Of a stretch of DNA of 64,000 nucleotides, positions 56,815 through 64,000 are shown in pieces. The position numbers were made by a program, and so were the translations under genes. The notes under the pieces were generated by a model, which saw nothing but the letters and a program-made list of their open reading frames with translations, did no database searches and was not told the DNA's origin. Every line of letters begins with the position of its first letter. Within the stretch, counting starts at the first letter, position 1. This DNA comes from Lentzea xinjiangensis. GTDB lineage: Bacteria > Actinomycetota > Actinomycetes > Mycobacteriales > Pseudonocardiaceae. The DNA lies in the NCBI RefSeq assembly GCF_900110955.1, contig NZ_FOFR01000009.1, forward strand, positions 248,001 to 312,000, written 5' to 3'.

Positions 56815-57501
56815 TCACGGAGGGCCGGCTTTGTACCCGACACCGCGGACGGTCAACACCACCTCGGGGTGCTCCGGGTCCCGTTCGACCTTGGAGCGCA
56901 GCCGCTGCACGTGGACGTTCACCAAGCGGGTGTCGGCGGCGTGGCGGTAGCCCCACACCTGCTCGAGCAGCACCTCGCGGGTGAAGACCTGGCGCGGCTT
57001 GCGGGCCAGCGCGACGAGGAGGTCGAACTCCAGCGGCGTGAGCTGGATGGGCCTGCCCTCGCGCAGCACCTCGTGACCGGGGACGTCGATGGTGAGGTCG
57101 CCGATCTGCAGCACCTCGGACGGCTCGGCCTCGGTGCGGCGCAGGCGCGCCCGGATGCGGGCGACCAGCTCCTTGGGCTTGAACGGCTTGACCACGTAGT
57201 CGTCCGCACCGGACTCGAGGCCCAGCACCACGTCGACCGTGTCGCTCTTCGCGGTGAGCATCACGATCGGCACGCCCGACTCGGACCTGATCGCCTTGCA
57301 GACGTCGATGCCGTTCATGCCGGGCAGCATCAGGTCGAGCAGCACGAGGTCGGGCTTGAGCTCGCGCAGCGCGGGCAGGGCACGGGCACCGTCGGCGACC
57401 ACCGCGGTGTCGAAGCCCTCCCCGCGCAACACGATCGTCAGCATCTCCGCCAGGGCGGGGTCGTCATCGACGACGAGCACGCGTGCCTTCATACCCAACA
57501 T
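56815..57501 (-). CDS. mtrA: Response regulator MtrA
   Basis: 228 residues, OmpR/PhoB type. Receiver: VLVVDDDPAL, phospho-acceptor Asp in DLVLLDLMLPGMNG, Lys in YVVKPFKPKELV. Winged-helix domain from about 130 (LQIGDLTIDVPGHEVLREGRPIQLTPLEFDLLVALARKPRQVFTREVLLEQVWGYRHAADTRLVNVHVQRLRSKV). Controls cell division, osmo-response and envelope genes in actinobacteria. ATG 57501 or 57492. GTYACC repeats upstream suggest autoregulation. Confidence 0.97.
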   Translation of the reverse strand: MLGMKARVLVVDDDPALAEMLTIVLRGEGFDTAVVADGARALPALRELKPDLVLLDLMLPGMNGIDVCKAIRSESGVPIVMLTAKSDTVDVVLGLESGADDYVVKPFKPKELVARIRARLRRTEAEPSEVLQIGDLTIDVPGHEVLREGRPIQLTPLEFDLLVALARKPRQVFTREVLLEQVWGYRHAADTRLVNVHVQRLRSKVERDPEHPEVVLTVRGVGYKAGPP

Positions 57502-57640
57502 CGTCCCACTGCCGGTCGCGCGTTCGCGCACCGCCCACGTTCCGTTGCCGCTGGTGGCGGTGTGCGGTCGTTCGGTAACCGGCCGGAACCCTCGCTCCAC
57601 GTGCCCCACCTCGCCCCGATTTGGCCTGTTCGTCGCGGGA

Positions 57641-57670
57641 GTTACCGCGCGACGGTCACCTTTCGTTACC
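57641..57670. promoter_or_regulatory. Cluster of GTYACC motifs upstream of mtrA (possible MtrA box)
   Basis: GTTACC (57641), GTCACC (57655) and GTTACC (57665); the last two are direct repeats with a 10-bp period. An inverted copy GGTAAC is at 57575. MtrA is known to bind GTYAC-type direct repeats, so autoregulation is plausible; also lies just before the gene at 57680, on the same strand. Confidence 0.5.
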
Positions 57671-57679
57671 CGGGGGTTC

Positions 57680-58510
57680 TCAGGCCGTGCGGGTCGCCGA
57701 GGCCAGCCAGATGCGCGCGTCACCCACCTTCCGCGGGTCGGTGATCGCCGGAACCGCGCGGTCGTGCCGCGCGGCGAGGTCGACCTGGTGGGTCACGGTG
57801 GCGTGCCAGCCGTAGCCGTCGAGCCACGCGACGGGGTCCTCCACGTCGGACTGCCAGCGGGCGTCCATGGTGCCGAACCGCTCGTGCACCGCCCGCATCT
57901 GCGGCAGGTCGCGGAACTCGCGGTTGACGTGTTCGAGCGCGAGCGTGCTGTCCTGTGCGGACAGCGCGCTCACCAGGTACATGACCTGCTCGCCCACGTC
58001 GGGCGGCAGGAACATGAAGAGGCCTTCCAGCAACCAGGCCGCGGGCCGGTTCGGGTCGAACCCGGCGCGGATCAGCGCCGTGGCCCAGTCGTCGCGCAGG
58101 TCGCAGGGAACGACGACCCGTTCGCAGGAGGGCTCGGCGGCGAGGTCGCGCAGGACGTCCTCTTTGAACCGGAGCAGCTCGGGTAAGTCGAGCTCGAAGA
58201 GTCTGGTGCCCGGAGGCCACGACAGCCGGAACGCTCTGGTGTCGAGGCCCGCCGCCACGAGCACGACCTGGGGCCGGGCCGAGGCGAGGAGCGCGTCGTC
58301 GAAGTAGCGGGTGCGCAGGACGAAGTGGTCACCCGCGAGGGTGCGGACGCCGTTCAGGTCGCTCGCGGAGCCGGCGGCCCGGACGAGCCCGGCGGCCAGC
58401 GGGTCGTGGAAGAGGGGGTGGAGGCGGTGTTGCTCGGTGGCGCGGGCGGCAGCGATCAGGACCGCCGTACGGGCGACTCCGACCGGGGGGCGCTGCAGGA
58501 CACGCTTCAA
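57680..58510 (-). CDS. SAM-dependent methyltransferase, leucine carboxyl methyltransferase-like
   Basis: 276 residues of the TIGR00027-like actinobacterial group: ATEQHRLHPLFHDPLAAGLV, VVLVAAGLDTRAFRLSWPPGTRLFELDLPELLRFKEDVL and WLLEGLFMFLPPDVGEQVM are the family motifs. TTG start at 58510 with AGGAGGG seven bases upstream. These enzymes are abundant in mycobacteria; substrates unknown. Same strand as mtrA but not close enough for obvious co-transcription. Confidence 0.9.
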   Translation of the reverse strand: MKRVLQRPPVGVARTAVLIAAARATEQHRLHPLFHDPLAAGLVRAAGSASDLNGVRTLAGDHFVLRTRYFDDALLASARPQVVLVAAGLDTRAFRLSWPPGTRLFELDLPELLRFKEDVLRDLAAEPSCERVVVPCDLRDDWATALIRAGFDPNRPAAWLLEGLFMFLPPDVGEQVMYLVSALSAQDSTLALEHVNREFRDLPQMRAVHERFGTMDARWQSDVEDPVAWLDGYGWHATVTHQVDLAARHDRAVPAITDPRKVGDARIWLASATRTA

Positions 58511-58586
58511 ATTGTGCCCTCCTATTCACTCACAGTTACGTACCGGACACACGATCGTGTCAACGGGTACGCACGTGAGCGACCAC

Positions 58587-59231
58587 TCAAGGAGTGAAGA
58601 GCGGTCCCAGAAGCGAACGAAAGTTCACGTTTGACCGCCCGTCGACCACTTGCCACGGGGCGAGCCAGCCGATGTTCGCCAATCCGTCGTAAACGACCCC
58701 GCACCGCGCCTGCAGCCCGCCGTCGGACTCGTAGATGTCGCGAGCGCGGGCGTCGTCGTCCTGCTCGCGTTTCGCGGCGCGTTCGGCCGCCACCTCCACG
58801 GGCACGCGGAGCAGCAGGTGCAGATCGGGAACGGGCAGCCCGAAGCGCTCGATCTCGAGCTCGCGCACCCACTCGACGAACTCGCCGTGCTCGTCCTGGT
58901 GCAGCCGCGCGGCGTTGTAGGCGGCGTTGGAGGCCACGTAGCGGTCGAGGAGGACCACGTCGTGCTCTTCGAGGTCCTTGCGGATCTCGTCGGCCGCGCC
59001 GCGCCGGTCGAGCGCGTAGAGCACGGCCATGCCGTAGACGGAGTCGCTGAGGTCGCCGATCTTGCCGTAGAGGGCGTCGCGGACCAGGTCAGCGTGCACG
59101 CTGATGCCGTAGCGCGGGAACGCGTGGCTCGCCACGGTCCGGCCCTCGGCGTTGAGCGCTTCGGTCAACCCGGTGGCGAGCGTGCGCTTGCCGGCGCCGT
59201 CCAGACCTTCGATCACTACGAGCTTTCCCAC
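58587..59231 (-). CDS. tmk: Thymidylate kinase
   Basis: 214 residues. P-loop IEGLDGAGKRTLATGL, FPRYG (dTMP site), LLDRYVASNAAYNAARL (DR[YH] motif) and LID region. Phosphorylates dTMP to dTDP. GTG 59231. The P-loop GAGKRTL with Arg, and ASNAAY, match Mtb Tmk (Rv3247c), which also follows mtrA. Confidence 0.95.
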   Translation of the reverse strand: MGKLVVIEGLDGAGKRTLATGLTEALNAEGRTVASHAFPRYGISVHADLVRDALYGKIGDLSDSVYGMAVLYALDRRGAADEIRKDLEEHDVVLLDRYVASNAAYNAARLHQDEHGEFVEWVRELEIERFGLPVPDLHLLLRVPVEVAAERAAKREQDDDARARDIYESDGGLQARCGVVYDGLANIGWLAPWQVVDGRSNVNFRSLLGPLFTP

Positions 59232-59376
59232 GCACGCACCCTAATCGGAACCGGTTCCAGCCACTCACACGGCCGCACCGCATCCCCCACACGGCGGAAA
59301 TCCGATCTTTCGATCACCAGAACGAGTGACTACGGTGAACAGTCACACGGCGCGTGTGTGAAGGGTAGGTGCCGCG

Positions 59377-60345
59377 GTGGCCGCGGATTCCGGGCACGCC
59401 GAGTCGGTCGACGAACCGCTCGGTCACCCGACCGGGGGTTTGCCGACCCCTCTCGCCGAGACGCTGCGCTACGGGCCGTTCCACCGCGCACTGCGCGAGG
59501 CGATCGCCCACCGCGGCCTCTCGCTCGCCCGGCTGCGCGCCCACCTCGAACAGCTCGGCGTCCAGGTCGGCCAGTCGACGCTGTCGTACTGGCAGCGGGG
59601 CCTGCGCCACCCGGAGGTGCCGCGCGCCATCACCACAGTGCGCGCGCTGGAGTCCGTGCTGCGCCTTCCGCCATCGTCCTTGTTGGACCTCATCGGACCA
59701 CGCACCGGCAACACCTACGCGTCCCGGCCGGTGGCGACCTGGCCGGAACCCGCGCCGTTGCTGGCGACTTTCGACTCCGTGCCGGAGGCCGCGCGCGGCA
59801 ACGCGGATCTCGAAGTGCTGTCCGTGCACGACACCGTCCAGATAGGCATGTACCGCGAACAGCGCTCCATCACCACACGGCTGGTCGTGCGCGCGCTGCG
59901 GCAGGGGCCTGACCGGTACCTGGCGGTGCACCACGGCGACGACGGGTCGTTGATCGAGAATGCCGCGGTCAGGGCCGGTGAAGGCTGCCGGCAGGGGCGG
60001 CTGCGCCGGGAAAGCGCTTCCCGCAACCTCGCCGTGGAGATGCTCTTCGACCGGCGGCTCTCGGCCGGCGAGGAGCACGTCTTCAGCTTCACCATCTCCG
60101 ACGACACGGGCAGCGCGACTCGCGGCACCCACCGGACGTTCCGCGGCGTGTGCGGCTCCTACCTCGTGCAGCTCTCGTTCCACCGGCGCGCGATGCCCGC
60201 GCGGTGCATCAAGCAGTTCCGCGCCTCGGCCGACGCCACACCGGTCGACGTCGAGGAGCTGGTGTGCGGGCTCGGCGGCGTCGTCAGCGCGTACTTCGGC
60301 GACGTGGGGCCGGGGATCGCGGGCATCGCCGTCGAATGGAGCTAG
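59377..60345 (+). CDS. XRE-like helix-turn-helix regulator, actinobacterial
   Basis: 322 residues. HTH at about residues 35-85 (GPFHRALREAIAHRGLSLARLRAHLEQLGVQVGQSTLSYWQRGLRHPEVPRAITTVRALESVLRLP). C-terminal part (TRLVVRALRQGPDRYLAVHHGDDG, GVCGSYLVQLSFHRRAMPARCIKQFRAS) recurs in uncharacterised actinobacterial transcription factors. GTG 59377. No enzyme motif. Convergent with the TerD-like gene across the structured element 60356-60446. Confidence 0.75.
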   Translation: MAADSGHAESVDEPLGHPTGGLPTPLAETLRYGPFHRALREAIAHRGLSLARLRAHLEQLGVQVGQSTLSYWQRGLRHPEVPRAITTVRALESVLRLPPSSLLDLIGPRTGNTYASRPVATWPEPAPLLATFDSVPEAARGNADLEVLSVHDTVQIGMYREQRSITTRLVVRALRQGPDRYLAVHHGDDGSLIENAAVRAGEGCRQGRLRRESASRNLAVEMLFDRRLSAGEEHVFSFTISDDTGSATRGTHRTFRGVCGSYLVQLSFHRRAMPARCIKQFRASADATPVDVEELVCGLGGVVSAYFGDVGPGIAGIAVEWS

Positions 60346-60355
60346 CCCGAAGCTG

Positions 60356-60446
60356 GGTGCGAGGAGAGCGAGGGGGCTAAAGACCAGCGGTCCGAAGACC
60401 CGCCTGGTTCCAGATTTAGCAGGAAGCCCCTTCATGGCCTCGCACC
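60356..60446. terminator. 91-bp nested inverted-repeat element between convergent genes
   Basis: Outer arms GGTGCGAGG (60356-60364) / CCTCGCACC (60438-60446). Inside lie GGGGCT/AGCCCC, GCTAAA/TTTAGC and, on the minus strand, a GGTC-TTCG-GACC hairpin with a UUCG tetraloop. It can fold into one long bulged hairpin. Probable bidirectional terminator or structured RNA; MITE-like ends are an alternative. Confidence 0.55.
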
Positions 60447-60469
60447 GACCACGGTAGCAGCGAACCCGG

Positions 60470-62512
60470 TTAGTCCGACAGCAGTTTCCCGAGCTCCGCC
60501 ACCGTCGTGACGGTTCCGCCCGCGTCCTGCGCCAACCCGACGCGGATCACCGGTGCGTCCTCTGTGGACTTCTTGCGCGCGAACAGGTCCCTCAGCCTCG
60601 CTACCGTGAAGTACCGGCGCCGCAACGCCGCCGCGGCGATCAGCTTGACCACGTCGCGGTTCTCCTCGACGCGGTTGCCCCACGGCGTGCCGCGCAGGTA
60701 CAGGTGCAGCCAGGTGCCGACCCAGGCGTCGCCCTGCCGTTCGAACATCGCGGGCAGCGCGACCTTGCCCCTGCCCCGCATGGCGGAACGCGCCCGGACC
60801 GTGCTCGGCTCGAACGGCTTGCCCTTCCGCGCGCGGTCGCGGCTCATGAACCCGAACATCGACTCGGCGACCTCGTCGAACCCCTCGCCGGAGTAGATGT
60901 TCACCTGCGGCACCACGTACCTGGCCTTCACCGCCTTCCGGTGCAGGTCGATGAACTCCGTCGCACCGTCGGGCGCCTCGGTGACGTCGCCCGAGTACTC
61001 GGCGCCGCCGAGCTTGAGCCGCGTCCACGAGACGTGGCCCTGGTACTCGAACTCCTCGTTCAGCAGCAGGGCGGACAGGTCGTAGTCGGTCCGCTTGGCG
61101 CGCTGCCGCCAGTGCACGAAGAACCGCAGCACGTCACCGTCCAGGGACAGCTTCGACCCGCGCGGCAGCACGCCGAAGCCCTCCTCGGTCCCGGAGACCG
61201 GCACGACGACGTCCAGCACCTCGTCGTCGACGACCAGCTCGGAGTAGGCGGGCAGCCTGCGGACCAGCTCGTTCTCGACGACCTCGACGATCTCCGCGAC
61301 GGAGCCGGGGTCGAGCGGCGGGCGCGTGTCGTCGGCGATCCACACCCGGCGGCTCCTGCTCGCGAACACGCGGGCGGTGTCCGGCGTCGTGCGGTTCGCC
61401 AGGTGCTCCAGCACCGAGACGAGGACGCGGCCGGACACCTCCGGCACCGCCGCCTCGACGTGCCCGGCCAGGTCCGCGGCACCGTTGCGGAGGAGCCGGT
61501 CGAGCTGCCGCAACAACATGCCCGGCGCGTTCGAGAGGACCCGCACGGCACGCTCGACGTCGTTCTCCGCGAACGCCATCTCGACCTGCCCGGCGAACGA
61601 CCGCGCGACCTTCTCCCCGCGCGCCACCGCGAACACGTCCCGCGCCTGCTCGAACGGGTGCTCGTGCGGGTGCAGCCGCTCACCGAGCCGCTTCCACGCC
61701 TCCCGGTTCTGGTGCACGTCCCCGAGCTTGCTCGCCGCCACCCCGTCCAGCGCCCTCAGCAACGCCCGGCGTTCGGGCCGGCGGAACGACCGGAAGCGCG
61801 TCGGCTCGGCGAGCGTGACGTCTCCCCCGGACGCCTCCGCCGCGAGCCGCAGCACGTCGGTGACGGTGTCGATGTCCTCCAACGGCCTCTGCGCGACGAG
61901 CCGGACGGCGTTGAGGATGGCGCGGTTCTCGCGCACCGGAACCTCGACCTCGACGTCCGGGCAGAGCACGGCCAGCTCACCGAGCAGCGCCCTGTCGGCC
62001 TCGGCCAGCGGGATCGGGCTCGACGCGAGCTCCTCGAACAGCCGCCGCACCTCCTCGTCGAGCGTGCCACCGAGGTGCACGACGGTGATGCGGTCCTTGA
62101 GCGACGGGATCAGCTCGTCGTGCGCGCGCAGCATCTCCTCGTAGGTGTGCTGGACGCGCCCGTACTTCGGCAGGGCGAGCAGGTTGTTCGTGGGTTTCAC
62201 GCCCTGCGCGACCGCGTCGCGCAGGCACTCGCGCCAGAAGGCGAGCGTGTCCGGCACGTTGTGCGGGAACTCCTTGAAGTACGGGTTGTGCTGCCCCCGC
62301 GCGCCGATCAGCTCCTTGACCGCCCTGACGACCTCGGCGGCTCGCTCCTCGGCGTCCGCGACGCCGCCGATGTGCTCCAGCAGATCACGCGAGGTCTTGA
62401 ACCCGGAGCCGAGCAGCGCGGCGTCCAACTGGCGCGCGACCGCGGCGCCGTCGCCCGGCGCACCGTCCGAAATGGGCACGCGCAGGGTCTTCTTGATGAT
62501 GGTCGTCCGCAC
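60470..62512 (-). CDS. Large TerD-like protein of unknown function
   Basis: 680 residues. N-terminal MRTTIIKKTLRVPISDGAPGDG, long helical middle (ALLGSGFKTSRDLLEHIGG..., VQHTYEEMLRAHDELIPSLKDRITVVHLGG), and a C-terminal third resembling a TerD-type sandwich: RTDYDLSALLLNEEFEYQGHVSWTRLKLGGAEYSGDVTEAP, YVVPQVNIYSGEGFDEVAESMFGFMSRD, TWLHLYLRG. It recalls the MXAN_6230/SCO0854 proteins that end in a TerD domain, but I see no RING-type Cys cluster here. Divergent from the DUF5753 regulator with 86 bp between. Ter proteins act in metal/stress responses; role here is inferred. Confidence 0.65.
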   Translation of the reverse strand: MRTTIIKKTLRVPISDGAPGDGAAVARQLDAALLGSGFKTSRDLLEHIGGVADAEERAAEVVRAVKELIGARGQHNPYFKEFPHNVPDTLAFWRECLRDAVAQGVKPTNNLLALPKYGRVQHTYEEMLRAHDELIPSLKDRITVVHLGGTLDEEVRRLFEELASSPIPLAEADRALLGELAVLCPDVEVEVPVRENRAILNAVRLVAQRPLEDIDTVTDVLRLAAEASGGDVTLAEPTRFRSFRRPERRALLRALDGVAASKLGDVHQNREAWKRLGERLHPHEHPFEQARDVFAVARGEKVARSFAGQVEMAFAENDVERAVRVLSNAPGMLLRQLDRLLRNGAADLAGHVEAAVPEVSGRVLVSVLEHLANRTTPDTARVFASRSRRVWIADDTRPPLDPGSVAEIVEVVENELVRRLPAYSELVVDDEVLDVVVPVSGTEEGFGVLPRGSKLSLDGDVLRFFVHWRQRAKRTDYDLSALLLNEEFEYQGHVSWTRLKLGGAEYSGDVTEAPDGATEFIDLHRKAVKARYVVPQVNIYSGEGFDEVAESMFGFMSRDRARKGKPFEPSTVRARSAMRGRGKVALPAMFERQGDAWVGTWLHLYLRGTPWGNRVEENRDVVKLIAAAALRRRYFTVARLRDLFARKKSTEDAPVIRVGLAQDAGGTVTTVAELGKLLSD

Positions 62513-62598
62513 GTGGCCAGTAAAACCCGGTCGTCAATCACGATTCCACCCGTTTGGTCACGATGTTGGCTCTTCTCCATCACTTAACGTCGGTGGGC

Positions 62599-63453
62599 AT
62601 GAACGGCGATCCGTCCACTCCCTACAGCCGTGACCTCGGCGACGAGCTGCGACAGGTGCGGGAGCGCTTCACCACCTTCCGCGGGCGCAAGATCGCCCGG
62701 ATGCTCGGGTGGGACCCGGGCAAGGTGTCGAACATCGAGAACGGCAAGGTGCGCGCCACCGAGATCGACCTCGTCCAGTACCTGGGGCGGTGCGGGCGCA
62801 GCCAGGTCTTCATCGAGGACTTCCTGAACAGGTACCGGTCGGCGTTCGACCACTACTTCGTGCAGGTGCCCACCAACCTGCGCACGATGTCGATGGCCGA
62901 ATCGGCCGCAGACAGGATCACCAGCTACGACATGATGACGATTCCTGACTTGTTGCAGTCCGAGGAGTACGCGCTGGCGCTGTACCAAGCCCGTGGCGCG
63001 CTCACTCCGGAGCTGATGGAGGCGGCTGTCCGCTTCCGGATGGAACGGCAGTCGATCCTGCGCAAACACGACCGACCGGAATGCACCTTCTACGTCCACG
63101 AGAACGCCCTACGGCTCAAGGTCGGCAGCGACGAGGTCATGGAGGACCAGCTCATGAAGCTGCTCTTTCACACCCACGTCATCCGGATCGTGCCGTCAGC
63201 CAGTGGTCCGGCGGGCGTCATGATGGCCAACTACATGCTGTGGCAGTACGAGAAGCGCGGCAGCGTGGTTTTCACGGAGTCCGACGTCGCTCAGGTGTTC
63301 GTGCAGGACGAGGTCGGCGTCAAGCGCTGCGAGTCGATCTTCGCGCACCTGGATGCACTGGCTCTCGGTGAGGAACAATCGCGAACGATGGTGGCGGATC
63401 TCGCCAGCCGATCGCGGGAGGACCTCAATGGCCGGAGACTGCACCTGGCGTAA
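62599..63453 (+). CDS. HTH regulator with DUF5753 domain (WhiJ/AbaA-like)
   Basis: 284 residues. XRE-type HTH (LGDELRQVRERFTTFRGRKIARMLGWDPGKVSNIENGKVRAT) then the DUF5753 effector domain (ITSYDMMTIPDLLQSEEYALALYQ, FRMERQSILRKHDRPECTFYVHENALRLKVG, VRIVPSA-like). These regulators occur with a small DUF397 protein in developmental and antibiotic-control loci of Streptomyces. ATG 62599. Coding overlap of 26 bp with the DUF397 gene shows translational coupling. Confidence 0.92.
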   Translation: MNGDPSTPYSRDLGDELRQVRERFTTFRGRKIARMLGWDPGKVSNIENGKVRATEIDLVQYLGRCGRSQVFIEDFLNRYRSAFDHYFVQVPTNLRTMSMAESAADRITSYDMMTIPDLLQSEEYALALYQARGALTPELMEAAVRFRMERQSILRKHDRPECTFYVHENALRLKVGSDEVMEDQLMKLLFHTHVIRIVPSASGPAGVMMANYMLWQYEKRGSVVFTESDVAQVFVQDEVGVKRCESIFAHLDALALGEEQSRTMVADLASRSREDLNGRRLHLA

Positions 63454-63604
63454 GAGCAGCTACAGCGGCGGCGACTCCGTCGACAGCAACTGCGTCGAAG
63501 TGGCGTTTTCCCAGGTCGTCCGCGTGCGCGACTCCAAGAACACCGCGGGTCCCGAGCTGAGCTTCAGCGCCGAGACCTGGCAGGCGTTCGTGAGCGGTCG
63601 CTAG
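63428..63604 (+). CDS. DUF397 protein
   Basis: 58 residues: TWRKSSYSGGDSVDSNCVEVAF and VRVRDSKNTAGPELSFSAETWQAFVSG are the DUF397 signatures. Partner and probable antagonist of the adjacent DUF5753 regulator. ATG 63428 overlaps that gene. Its stop shares CTAG with the convergent VOC gene. Confidence 0.93.
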   Translation: MAGDCTWRKSSYSGGDSVDSNCVEVAFSQVVRVRDSKNTAGPELSFSAETWQAFVSGR

Positions 63605-64000
63605 CGGACCTGGAACGTCAGTCCTTCCGGGCTGCTCAACCGCCCACGGCGAGGACCGGATGCGTCGGCCTCGACCGCGAGCTCCCACTGAGGAGCGGTG
63701 GCGGGTCCGGAGGTGGCGGCGAAGTCCGCGTGGGCCAGAGGGGCACCGGCCACCTCCCGGTAGAAGCGACGGGCGTCAGCAGGCTGGTCGCAGGCGAGAA
63801 CCATGCGGCCGGGCGGGAACCTCCACCCGGTGAAGGCGCGTGCCCGCCACAGCGAGAAAGCGGCACCGAACGGATCGATCAACGTCGCCGTGCGGCCCTG
63901 GTCACCCGCCTCGAAGGGCGGCACGACGAGGCGGGCGCCGTTCGACACCGCCGCTTCCACACGGCGGTCGACGTCGTCGACCGCCAGGTAGAAGGCGATG
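63601..64000 (-). CDS. VOC-family protein, 5' end outside window
   Basis: About 133 residues visible, two VOC modules: IAFYLAVDDVDRRVEAAVSNGARLVVPPFEAGDQGRTATLIDPFGAAFSLW and MVLACDQPADARRFYREVAGAPLAHADFA. The start lies beyond position 64000. Bleomycin-resistance/glyoxalase-like fold, function unknown. Convergent with DUF397. Confidence 0.85.
   Translation of the reverse strand, partial: IAFYLAVDDVDRRVEAAVSNGARLVVPPFEAGDQGRTATLIDPFGAAFSLWRARAFTGWRFPPGRMVLACDQPADARRFYREVAGAPLAHADFAATSGPATAPQWELAVEADASGPRRGRLSSPEGLTFQVR

Noticed and set aside
60356..60446. Insertion sequence or MITE ends
   Set aside because: Inverted arms are only 9 bp, no target duplication or transposase seen; kept as a structured element instead.

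Overview
The window is GC-rich actinobacterial chromosome, most likely from the Pseudonocardiaceae (Lentzea/Saccharothrix/Actinosynnema-like). The signs are a strongly GC-biased third codon position, many GTG and TTG starts with 4-bp ATGA/GTGA operon overlaps, WhiB, MtrA-MtrB-LpqB, a mycothiol-type sigma/anti-sigma pair, Ni-superoxide dismutase and DUF5753/DUF397 pairs. I saw no tRNA, rRNA, insertion sequence, prophage or CRISPR array. The genus is an inference from gene content, not from a marker search.

Layout. 1-6545 (minus): histidine utilisation operon hutH-hutU-M20 amidohydrolase-hutF-hutI (hutI cut by the window edge). 6624-9002: SigE-type ECF sigma factor with a membrane partner, and a divergent IclR regulator. 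9053-13329: two-domain GNAT, then a complete OpuB/ProU-type osmolyte ABC transporter (ATPase, two permeases, lipoprotein). 13461-18149: a branched-polyamine-synthase-like protein, convergent with and overlapping a multi-PAS GGDEF-EAL protein. 18374-20852: malic enzyme and the divergent sodX/sodN pair. 20853-30511: accessory genes (Uma2, large secreted hydrolase, phosphatase, acetyltransferase, SAM methyltransferase, trypsin-like protease, membrane proteins, diacylglycerol-kinase-like protein).

30757-59231 keeps, with gaps and additions, the gene order I know from the Mycobacterium tuberculosis region whiB1 to tmk: whiB1, pdtaS, the 24-residue ribosomal protein bL37, rsrA/sigR(H), SRAP peptidase, aroA, rsgA, a WS/DGAT acyltransferase, an Rv3235-like gene, secA, hpf, comF, lpqB, mtrB, mtrA, tmk. 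It couples redox/thiol stress (SigR-RsrA, WhiB1), protein export (SecA), envelope sensing (MtrAB-LpqB) and ribosome hibernation (HPF). 59377-64000 is accessory: an HTH regulator, a large TerD-like protein, a DUF5753 regulator with a DUF397 partner, and a partial VOC protein.

Most notable observations: (i) a probable CTG start for pdtaS; (ii) two GTGA-N6-TCAC CRP-type boxes exactly 50 bp apart upstream of whiB1, and a GGAAT-N19-GTT SigR-type promoter in front of sigR; (iii) the polyamine-synthase-like protein with a long C-terminal extension; (iv) two places with mutually exclusive hairpins, one of which ends an otherwise unexplained transcript; (v) three convergent gene pairs whose stop codons share one palindromic CTAG; (vi) an M20 hydrolase where a formylglutamate deformylase would be expected. 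I found no clear-cut new defence system; the TerD-like/DUF5753/DUF397 cluster is the nearest candidate for an undescribed module.
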